A stretch of 10,323 nucleotides of DNA from an uncultured Oscillospiraceae bacterium (lineage in GTDB: Bacteria; Bacillota; Clostridia; Oscillospirales; Oscillospiraceae): contig CAKTKT010000062.1 in the NCBI GenBank assembly GCA_934572325.1, positions 1 to 10,323 of the forward strand, given 5' to 3'. Under the pieces are notes generated by a model. That model was given only the letters and a program-made list of their open reading frames with translations. It was not told the DNA's origin and made no database searches. The first letter of the stretch is position 1. Each line of letters begins with the position of its first letter. This document shows, one piece after another, positions 1 through 5,007 of this stretch. Position numbers and translations under genes: made by a program.

Positions 1-44
1 AAGCAGCTCGCTGTCCACAACCGCCGCTCCAACAACTTACCCAT
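1..44 (-). CDS. Possible 5' end of an unidentified gene inside the repeat (partial)
   Basis: On the minus strand an ATG at 44-42 follows GGAGGGG with 5 nt spacing, and an open frame runs off the window edge after about 14 codons (begins MGKLLERRLWTAS). The same Shine-Dalgarno and ATG occur in the right-hand repeat copy. Too little is visible to name a product; a transposase or other mobile-element gene would fit two copies that read outward. Chance start codons in a noncoding repeat are equally possible. Confidence 0.2.
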   Translation of the reverse strand, partial: MGKLLERRLWTASC

Positions 45-106
45 GAGACCCCTCCGCTGGCTGTCTCCCGCTGAGATTACTGTACAATATGTTTGACAAA
101 CCTACA
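32..106 (-). repeat. 75-bp repeat, left copy (inverted relative to right end)
   Basis: This segment matches the reverse complement of 10249-10323 over 75 bases with one mismatch (T78 against G10277). The match may be longer, because the right copy is cut by the window end. It contains the odd-centred palindrome GTTTGACAAAC (91-101) and a short GAGAC/GTCTC inverted repeat. Read on the minus strand it lies downstream of the SGNH gene and ends in a GGAGGGG-like Shine-Dalgarno and an ATG at 44. Both copies have the same orientation relative to the genes they follow. It is a dispersed repeat or the edge of a mobile element; the family is not recognised. Confidence 0.9.
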
Positions 107-143
107 ACGTCTTTTTGCGAAACGGGGAAGCTTTCACGCATTA

Positions 144-166
144 TGCCGGCCGAGCAAGCGCCGGCA
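144..166 (-). terminator. Weak hairpin after the SGNH gene, possible terminator
   Basis: A 7-bp stem (TGCCGGC at 144-150 with GCCGGCA at 160-166) with a 9-nt loop lies 6 bp beyond the stop of the SGNH gene. In the minus-strand direction it is not followed by a run of T, so it is at best a weak or factor-dependent terminator. The rest of 107-171 shows nothing else recognisable. Confidence 0.3.
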
Positions 167-171
167 GCCGT

Positions 172-1251
172 TTATCCGGCGGTCGCTTCGGCGGGGAAGA
201 GCGCGTCGTAGTCATATCCGGCGTAGAAATCGCGCACGCGCGCGAGGTACGCCTCATAATTATCCCGCGTCAGCTCATGACTGCCCGCCGCCATACATTC
301 GAGCATCCACGAGTTCACGCCGCTGTCGTAGTGGATGTAGTCTTTATATCGGTCAAAGTCCTGCGCAAGATCGAACTCATCCGTGAACGAGAAGAGACGG
401 ATGTTTTCATACGGCAGAAGCAGCTCTATCACCTCGCGCTCCGTCTCGAAGCGGTACTCAAGCAGACCGAGGCGCTGCTGCTTGTCCCAGTAGTACATAC
501 TGAACGGCGGGATGAACAGATAGAAGTCTATCTGCGGGTTCGCCCGCGCCGTTTCGAGGATGTTCTGCGTGAGGTTGCCGCACAGCAGCTCGCGCTCCGC
601 CGCGTCAAGCCGTGCCTCATGCCCGGCGGCTCCCGGGCGCTCATAGCTCATGAGGATTACGTCCTGCCCGTAGGCTGCGTCCGGCGCATCCCAGAAGCTG
701 TAATCGTCAAAGCTGGTGGTGGTCCGCCCGCTGCGCGTGTAGCTGAGCACGTCCAGCGAATATTTGAAAATGCTCTTGTTGAAAAGGTACTTCACGTCGT
801 TGAACGGATTTCTGTCGTAGAGAAAGTCGGGGTAGTCCGCAGCGTCGTAGCTCATGGCGTCCTTGTCGGAGACGAGGTTGTCATAGTCTAGATCCATGAC
901 GAGCATGCGGATGTCGGGGTTGTATTTTATGGCGGTGCGGTTGTTGAGGTCAAGCTCCTTGCTGCTCGCGCCGGAGAAGGGGACCTTTATGGCGTTCGTG
1001 CCGAAGAGAGCGTCAAGCTCCGAGGCTTTGAAGTTTTCGCACATACTGTTGCCGGTTATCACCGCGTCGTAGTCGAAGTGCTTGACGATGCCGTCGTTCT
1101 GATAGCGCTGGTAGAATATCCGGTATTGCAGGCAGGGGAGCGGGGCGTGGTAGTGAAAGAACGGGTCTATCACCGCCGTCACCGCGCCGAGCAGCGTCAG
1201 CGCTGCCAGCAGCAGCGCGAGAAAGGAGACAGCCCATTTTTTGAATGTCAT
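172..1251 (-). CDS. SGNH-like membrane-anchored protein, partner of the MBOAT acyltransferase
   Basis: 359 aa. A single N-terminal hydrophobic segment (about residues 5-28) suggests a membrane anchor with the rest outside the cell. The fold signals are those of SGNH/GDSL-type O-acyl transfer partners (AlgJ/AlgX/DltD-like): ITGNSM at 65-70 with candidate nucleophile Ser69, a FIPPFS block at 246-251, and DYIH at 304-307 giving a candidate Asp304/His307 pair. The gene starts 15 bp after the MBOAT stop and has GGGAGG 8 nt before its ATG, so the two form an operon. In related systems the MBOAT moves an acyl group across the membrane and the SGNH protein passes it to a polysaccharide or cell-wall polymer. 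The substrate cannot be read from the sequence. A dlt operon is unlikely, since no dltA or dltC is next to it. The family call is sound; the catalytic assignments come from motif position only. Confidence 0.75.
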   Translation of the reverse strand: MTFKKWAVSFLALLLAALTLLGAVTAVIDPFFHYHAPLPCLQYRIFYQRYQNDGIVKHFDYDAVITGNSMCENFKASELDALFGTNAIKVPFSGASSKELDLNNRTAIKYNPDIRMLVMDLDYDNLVSDKDAMSYDAADYPDFLYDRNPFNDVKYLFNKSIFKYSLDVLSYTRSGRTTTSFDDYSFWDAPDAAYGQDVILMSYERPGAAGHEARLDAAERELLCGNLTQNILETARANPQIDFYLFIPPFSMYYWDKQQRLGLLEYRFETEREVIELLLPYENIRLFSFTDEFDLAQDFDRYKDYIHYDSGVNSWMLECMAAGSHELTRDNYEAYLARVRDFYAGYDYDALFPAEATAG

Positions 1252-1266
1252 ATGCAGCAGCCTCCC

Positions 1267-2745
1267 TCAGAAATTGAAATACAGAAACGCGCTGACCGAG
1301 CCGAACGAGAAAATGCACCACACGATGAGCGCGACGGAGAGCGCCGCCGTGCCGAAGCGCGGCTGCATGACCGTCATTTTCTCGTAGGCGTTTTTCGGCA
1401 CGAGCACGATGAGCATGGCGGCGCCGAGGAAGAGCGCCATCATCGCCTGCGGGAGGTATATGTACTTCCCGATGACGGGGATCAGCGACAGCGGCAGCAT
1501 GACCTCCGTGAGATGGAAGCTCGCGTATATGCTCGGGGCGACCGCGCCGAAGTCAAGCTCGAATATGCGCGCGATGACCGAAAACGCCTGAGGCAGGCTC
1601 TCCGCGCGGAAAATGATGAAGCCGAGATTGATAAACGTGAAGGTTATCAGCCAGTTGACCGCCCTGGGGATGCGATCAAACACACGCTTGCCCCGGCGCG
1701 TCAGCACGCAGAACAGCCCGTGCAGCGTGCCCCAGCATATGTACGTCCACCCCGCGCCGTGCCACAGCCCGCTCAGAAGATACACGATCATGATGTTCGC
1801 ATACGTGCGCGCCGCGCCTTTGCGGCTGCCGCCGAGAGGGATATAGATATATTTTGTGAGAAAGCGCGTGAGCGTGATGTGCCAGCGCTTCCAGTGGTCA
1901 AGGATAGTCGGCGCTTTATAGGGGGAGTTGAAGTTCTGCGGCAGGTCGATGTTGAACATCTTGCCCAGCCCTATCGCCATGTCGCTGTAGCCGCTGAAGT
2001 CAAAGTACATTTGCAGCGTGTAGGAGAGCATGACGAGCGCGCAGTTCGTGCTGTCCATCGTCGCCCAGTCGCCCGCGCCGATGAGCGCGTAGCCCATGGT
2101 GACGGCGGTGCTGAGATTGTCGGCAATGAGCACCTTTTTTGCAAGCCCTATGGCGAAGATATAGACCCCGCGGGAGAAGTTTTCAAAGCTGAAGCGTTTT
2201 TTCGCGTCGTCCTGAAGCTGGGGGACAAGCTCGTCATGCGTGACGATGGGACCGGCGATAAGCTGGGGGAAGAACGTGACGAAGCAAGCGTAGTCAAGAA
2301 GCGAGCAGCGGCGCACCTCGCCGTTGAAGGAATCCACGACGAAAGAGATCTGCTGAAACGTGAAAAAGCTGATGCCGAGCGGGAGCATGATGTACCGCAG
2401 CGTCCAGCTCGAACGAAAGACGGAGTTGACGGTCTCGGCGAAAAAGTCATAGTATTTGAAATAAAAGAGCACGCCGAGGTTGAGCGCGACGGCGGCTATC
2501 TTTGCCCAGCGGCGCGCCTTTTCGCCCGTCAGCACGCACGACAGCCGGTAAAACCCGTAGTTCACAAGCACGCTTGCTGTTATCAAAATGAGGTATTTGG
2601 GCGTATTCGACCCGTAGAACCACAGCGACATACCCAGCAGGAACAAAAGCGCGCCCCTTTTCAGCCCAAGCCGATTGAGCGCAAAGTACCCCGCCAGACA
2701 CAGCGGCAGAAAGCACAGCACGAATATGTACGAGTTAAAAAGCAT
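1267..2745 (-). CDS. MBOAT-family membrane O-acyltransferase (AlgI/DltB/PatA-like)
   Basis: 492 aa, the usual length for AlgI-type proteins, with many hydrophobic membrane segments from residue 1 to the C-terminus. Family signs in order: LPLGISFFTFQQISFVVD (121-138), FFPQLIAGPIV (158-168), YFDFSGYSDMAIGLG (247-261), DHWKRWHITLTRFL (283-296) and LSGLWHGAGWTYICWGTLHG (324-343). His329 in WHG is the expected catalytic histidine of MBOAT enzymes; His342 is a second conserved His. The protein should accept an acyl group from a cytoplasmic donor and deliver it across the membrane for O-acylation of a surface glycan, working with the SGNH protein encoded immediately downstream. The start has AAAGGA 8 nt ahead. 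A good promoter lies at 2780-2808, so the operon is transcribed apart from spo0A. The exact polymer is unknown; alginate is not implied. Confidence 0.92.
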   Translation of the reverse strand: MLFNSYIFVLCFLPLCLAGYFALNRLGLKRGALLFLLGMSLWFYGSNTPKYLILITASVLVNYGFYRLSCVLTGEKARRWAKIAAVALNLGVLFYFKYYDFFAETVNSVFRSSWTLRYIMLPLGISFFTFQQISFVVDSFNGEVRRCSLLDYACFVTFFPQLIAGPIVTHDELVPQLQDDAKKRFSFENFSRGVYIFAIGLAKKVLIADNLSTAVTMGYALIGAGDWATMDSTNCALVMLSYTLQMYFDFSGYSDMAIGLGKMFNIDLPQNFNSPYKAPTILDHWKRWHITLTRFLTKYIYIPLGGSRKGAARTYANIMIVYLLSGLWHGAGWTYICWGTLHGLFCVLTRRGKRVFDRIPRAVNWLITFTFINLGFIIFRAESLPQAFSVIARIFELDFGAVAPSIYASFHLTEVMLPLSLIPVIGKYIYLPQAMMALFLGAAMLIVLVPKNAYEKMTVMQPRFGTAALSVALIVWCIFSFGSVSAFLYFNF

Positions 2746-2779
2746 AGGGGTGTCCTTTCAAAAAAGCATAACACTCCGT

Positions 2780-2808
2780 ATTCTACTATATTTCCGCCGT
2801 ATTCTCAA
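2780..2808 (-). promoter_or_regulatory. Sigma-A-type promoter of the MBOAT-SGNH operon
   Basis: On the minus strand, -35 TTGAGA (2808-2803) and -10 TAGAAT (2785-2780) are separated by 17 bp, each one base from consensus. They lie 35-63 bp before the MBOAT start codon and downstream of the spo0A terminator. Confidence 0.7.
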
Positions 2809-2815
2809 TACCCTT

Positions 2816-2827
2816 GATCGACAAAAA
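2816..2827 (-). promoter_or_regulatory. 0A-box-like site upstream of the MBOAT promoter
   Basis: TTTTTGTCGATC on the minus strand differs by one base from the Spo0A core TGTCGAA within a T-rich flank. It lies 7 bp upstream of the -35 element of the MBOAT operon, a position from which a Spo0A dimer could act. A single imperfect site is weak evidence. Confidence 0.3.
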
Positions 2828-2847
2828 CCCTGCGCCCGCTGTCAAGA

Positions 2848-2884
2848 AAAATAAAAAGTGAGCGTCGGCACGGCGCTCACTTTT
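2848..2884 (-). terminator. Rho-independent terminator of spo0A
   Basis: A perfect 11-bp stem, AAAAGTGAGCG (2854-2864) with CGCTCACTTTT (2874-2884), and a 9-nt loop. Read on the minus strand it is followed by TTTTTATTTTTC. It sits about 70 bp after the spo0A stop and insulates the MBOAT operon from spo0A transcription. Confidence 0.9.
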
Positions 2885-2954
2885 CTATCTTCATTGTTGT
2901 TAAGTGTCGGATAATTTGAAAATATGAGATGCGCGACCCTGTGAGGGGCTTGCG

Positions 2955-3758
2955 TTACCCCTGCGCGGTCTGCTTGCGCCGGAGACTGAGATTGTCGGCG
3001 ATCATGGCGATGAACTCGCTGTTCGTGGGCTTGCCCTTTATGTTCGATACCGTGTAACCGAAGAACTTCTGCAGGGTCTCGATGTCGCCGCGATCCCACG
3101 CGACCTCTATCGCGTGGCGGCTGGCGCGCTCGACACGGGAGGGAGTTGTTGCGAACTTCTTTGCGACCTCGGGATAGAGCACCTTGGTGACGGCGTTTAT
3201 CATGTCCATATCATTTATCGTGAGTATTATCGCCTCGCGCAGATACTGATAGCCCTTGATGTGCGCGGGCACGCCGATCTCATGGATGATGTCGGTGACG
3301 ACAGCCTCAAGATCGGCGTCGTTCCGGCTCTGCGGCGCGGCGAACGAGCGGCAGTCGAACCCGCCCGCGGGCGCGGCGGAGCGCGCCGAACCGGCGACCT
3401 GCCGGATCCGCGTGAGGAGCGTGGCAGTGTCGCAGGGCTTTGTGATGAAAAAGTCCGCCCCGGCGGCGGAGCACGCCGCGACAACATTGTTGTTGATGAA
3501 GCCGGAGAGCACGATCACGCTGGGCTTGCATCCGGTCTCCGGCATCCTGCGCAGAACCTCAAGCCCGTCCAGTGTGGGCAGCACCAGATCAAGAAGAACA
3601 ACGTCAGGGCGAAGCTCGGCGATCTTCGCCAGAGCCGACGCGCCGTCCGCCGCCGTTCCGACGATCTCCATGTCCTTCTCGGCGGTTGCGACCCTTTCAA
3701 GCATCTTGCAGAAGTCGAGGTTTGCGTCTGCTGTGAAAATGCGAGTTTTGGTTTCCAT
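2955..3758 (-). CDS. spo0A: Spo0A, master response regulator of sporulation
   Basis: 267 aa, full length for Spo0A. Residues 1-120 are a receiver domain with phospho-acceptor Asp57 (DVVLLDLVLP), switch Ser85 (VIVLSGF) and Lys107 (FITKPCD). A variable linker (about 122-150) leads to the diagnostic Spo0A DNA-binding domain, residues 155-262, with IIHEIGVPAHIKGYQYLREA, TKVLYPEVAKKF, SRVERASRHAIEVAW and KPTNSEFIAMIAD. Phosphorylated Spo0A binds 0A boxes and controls entry into sporulation and other stationary-phase genes. The start has GGGAGGA about 9 nt before the ATG. Oddity: the usual pair of acidic residues in the Mg pocket (ADDN in Bacillus subtilis, D10-D11) reads ADAN here, with Asp11 kept and Ala12 (codon GCA) in place of the second Asp. 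The usual clostridial neighbour spoIVB is absent; a barnase-like gene lies upstream instead. Several 0A boxes ahead of the gene suggest autoregulation. Confidence 0.97.
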   Translation of the reverse strand: METKTRIFTADANLDFCKMLERVATAEKDMEIVGTAADGASALAKIAELRPDVVLLDLVLPTLDGLEVLRRMPETGCKPSVIVLSGFINNNVVAACSAAGADFFITKPCDTATLLTRIRQVAGSARSAAPAGGFDCRSFAAPQSRNDADLEAVVTDIIHEIGVPAHIKGYQYLREAIILTINDMDMINAVTKVLYPEVAKKFATTPSRVERASRHAIEVAWDRGDIETLQKFFGYTVSNIKGKPTNSEFIAMIADNLSLRRKQTAQG

Positions 3759-3852
3759 AATTCTAATCCTCCCAATTTGCTACACACGGAGTATGCTGTA
3801 TTTAAAAAGCAGTTTTCACCGTCCTGTCGCATTAAATTTACCATAGTTGACA

Positions 3853-3931
3853 CTTATACAACAACAGAATCCTGTCGAATCTTACAGGCGACTTGTTGAC
3901 ATAATATAACATGGTATTACAGGGCGCAAGC
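3853..3931 (-). promoter_or_regulatory. Candidate spo0A promoter region
   Basis: On the minus strand an extended -10 (TG, one base, TATATT at 3908-3903) is present, but the expected -35 position around 3926-3931 (GCTTGC) is poor. That is typical of activator-dependent promoters. An 0A box at 3933-3944 would be centred near -42 from the predicted start. A second possible -10, TATAAG, lies at 3858-3853. No convincing sigma-H promoter was found. Confidence 0.4.
3873..3879 (+). promoter_or_regulatory. 0A-box core within the spo0A leader
   Basis: The core TGTCGAA, a binding sequence for phosphorylated Spo0A, reads on the plus strand. It would lie just downstream of the candidate spo0A transcription start, where binding could repress rather than activate. 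Confidence 0.45.
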
Positions 3932-3932
3932 G

Positions 3933-3944
3933 TTTTCGACAAAA
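3933..3944 (-). promoter_or_regulatory. Consensus 0A box upstream of spo0A
   Basis: TTTTGTCGAAAA on the minus strand is a full match to the Spo0A binding consensus including the T and A flanks. It lies just upstream of the -35 region of the candidate promoter, where Spo0A commonly activates. Confidence 0.7.
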
Positions 3945-3969
3945 TTAGTAAATCTTCACAGAATCTGAA

Positions 3970-3988
3970 CGTCGAATTTTGTCGAAAT
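3970..3988 (+). promoter_or_regulatory. Tandem 0A boxes, 10-bp spacing, upstream of spo0A
   Basis: Two direct copies of GTCGAA start at 3971 and 3981, exactly one helical turn apart; the second lies in TTTTGTCGAAAT, close to the full consensus. Tandem 0A boxes at this spacing are the arrangement known to bind Spo0A dimers. They lie in the 274-bp gap between the barnase-like gene and spo0A, about 215-230 bp before the spo0A start. Confidence 0.65.
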
Positions 3989-4032
3989 GCTTATATATGG
4001 GAGGAAAAATTTTGGAGAGGGAATATCCGACC

Positions 4033-4602
4033 CTACGGCTCGCCGTAGAGAAGCTCAAAGCTGTCGTAATGATCCGGCGTATAATAGATCAGACCGTCGT
4101 TCGAGAACACGATGCGCTCCGACCCGCGCGAGGACGCGCCGAGGGTGTTTATGTCACCTTCCGTCCATGTGCGTCCGGTTTTGTCGGGCAAAAGACCCTC
4201 ATAATTGCCGAAGCGTCCGCCGCCTATGCACTTTCCGGGGCAGTATTTTTCAACGCTGCCGCCGCTCCAGCCGGCGCTCTGTGCCTGCTGCTTCGTGATG
4301 TAGTTGTCCGGCAGCCGCCCGTAGGCATGTATGAAGAGGGCGACCTCGTCACGCCCGTCATACATGCCGTGCTCATCGAGTGAGGGTGCGCCGGCGGCGG
4401 AAAAATCAGCCTCGGCATCGGCGCTGTCCGGCGGTTCGGAGGGGGAAGCGTCGAAGTCTGTCGAATTTACAGACGCTTCCGTTTGTCCGGCGGCGGATGC
4501 GTCGGACACGTCCGTCGGCGCGAACAGACCCGAGGAGAACAGCAGCGTCAGCACCACCGCGACCGCGAACAGCTTCAGCAGATATTTTGTCGTCCTTTTC
4601 AT
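4033..4602 (-). CDS. Secreted barnase-like guanyl-preferring ribonuclease
   Basis: 189 aa. Residues 1-28 (MKRTTKYLLK then a hydrophobic stretch) form a signal peptide or membrane anchor. A Ser/Ala/Asp-rich linker runs to about 78, and residues 80-185 align by eye to Bacillus barnase throughout. Retained landmarks: RLPDNYITK (Lys104 = barnase Lys27), PGKCIGGG, GRTWTEGDIN (Glu148 = Glu73, general base), Arg159 and Arg163 (= Arg83, Arg87) and DHY (His178 = His102, general acid). The enzyme should therefore cleave RNA, probably outside the cell. Differences: barnase Arg59, used for guanine and barstar binding, is Tyr134 (FGNYEG), and Cys121/Cys125, absent from barnase, could form a disulfide. No barstar gene is in the window. 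Start: the ATG at 4602 has GAGGT 9 nt ahead and begins the signal peptide; an ATG at 4698 is in frame but is not supported. Spo0A-type boxes lie between this gene and spo0A. Confidence 0.9.
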   Translation of the reverse strand: MKRTTKYLLKLFAVAVVLTLLFSSGLFAPTDVSDASAAGQTEASVNSTDFDASPSEPPDSADAEADFSAAGAPSLDEHGMYDGRDEVALFIHAYGRLPDNYITKQQAQSAGWSGGSVEKYCPGKCIGGGRFGNYEGLLPDKTGRTWTEGDINTLGASSRGSERIVFSNDGLIYYTPDHYDSFELLYGEP

Positions 4603-4670
4603 TTTTCTGACCTCGCGTACATATATGAAATAGCATAAAATGATAATAACACGAGTTCGGCGTAAAATGA

Positions 4671-4698
4671 AGAATAAATTTGCCGGAATGATTGACAA
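4671..4698 (-). promoter_or_regulatory. Possible promoter of the barnase-like gene
   Basis: On the minus strand TTGTCA (4698-4693) and TATTCT (4676-4671) are 16 bp apart. The -35 falls on the same bases as the -35 of the divergent metK promoter. The -10 is only a 4/6 match, so the assignment is tentative. Confidence 0.35.
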
Positions 4699-4719
4699 AG
4701 GGGGAAACGGTGCTATAAT
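4692..4719 (+). promoter_or_regulatory. Consensus sigma-A promoter of the SAM riboswitch-metK unit
   Basis: Perfect -35 TTGACA (4692-4697) and perfect -10 TATAAT (4714-4719) with 16 bp between, plus a TG one base before the -10. The start of transcription should be near 4726, just ahead of the riboswitch aptamer. A strong constitutive promoter fits control by attenuation. Confidence 0.9.
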
Positions 4720-4738
4720 AAAGACTGTAAACTTAACA

Positions 4739-4830
4739 CCTTATCAAGAGTGGTGGAGGGAACGGCCCTGTGAAGCCCGGCAACCTGCGTGCGCAAGGTG
4801 CCAAATCCGGCGGTGATACGAAAGATGAGG
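4739..4830 (+). promoter_or_regulatory. SAM-I (S-box) riboswitch aptamer
   Basis: The aptamer shows the S-box landmarks: TTATCAAGAG, GGTGGAGGGA, a GGCCC then AAGCCCGGCAACC block, GGTGCCAAATCC and a closing GATGAG. P1 can form from CCTTATC (4739-4745) and GATGAGG (4824-4830), with one G-U pair. It senses S-adenosylmethionine and acts in cis on metK, the SAM-producing enzyme: high SAM favours the downstream terminator and stops transcription. Confidence 0.97.
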
Positions 4831-4849
4831 CTTTTGCTCGTGCGTAGAT

Positions 4850-4879
4850 ACTCCGTCGGACAGACGGAGTTTTATTTTT
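4850..4879 (+). terminator. Riboswitch-controlled intrinsic terminator
   Basis: ACTCCGTC (4850-4857) pairs with GACGGAGT (4863-4870) around a 5-nt loop and is followed by TTTATTTTT. It is the expression platform of the SAM-I riboswitch. The competing antiterminator was not resolved by eye. Confidence 0.93.
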
Positions 4880-4941
4880 GCTTTTTGTTTTTCCCTTGAT
4901 AGCTCCGCATTATACAAGACCGTTATCCGCCGGAAAAGCAT

Positions 4942-4986
4942 CCGCCGAATAAATAGGTCAGACGCTGGCAGCTATTTACTCGGCGG
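4942..4986 (+). other. Strong hairpin just upstream of the metK ribosome binding site
   Basis: Arms CCGCCGAATAAATAG (4942-4956) and CTATTTACTCGGCGG (4972-4986) pair over 15 positions with one A-C mismatch around a 15-nt loop. No T run follows, so it is not a classic terminator. It ends 7 nt before the AAAGGAG of metK. It may affect mRNA stability, processing or translation; its role is unknown. The rest of 4880-5000 is T-rich spacer. Confidence 0.75.
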
Positions 4987-5007
4987 CTACTGGAAAGGAG
5001 ATTTTCA

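Noticed and set aside
107..171. Attachment site or RNA gene in the left intergenic gap
   Set aside because: Only a short GC hairpin is visible; no tRNA-like fold or att-like repeat pair was found.
172..2745. dlt (teichoic acid D-alanylation) operon
   Set aside because: The MBOAT and SGNH pair resembles dltB and dltD in type, but no dltA or dltC is adjacent and the gene order differs.
1078..2817. 579-codon open frame on the plus strand
   Set aside because: It lies antisense to the MBOAT gene, is extremely rich in Arg, His, Glu and Asp, lacks any motif, and exists because GC-rich coding DNA leaves the opposite strand open. The minus-strand gene has full family motifs, promoter and ribosome binding site.
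4020..4052. Terminator at the end of the ribonuclease gene
   Set aside because: A 5-bp stem, TACGG with CCGTA, overlaps the stop codon but has no following T run in the minus-strand direction; too weak to call.
4603..4698. 32-residue N-terminal extension of the ribonuclease starting at 4698
   Set aside because: It would place an unlikely segment before the signal peptide, has no Shine-Dalgarno, and would run through the metK promoter -35. The ATG at 4602 has a good Shine-Dalgarno and begins the signal peptide.
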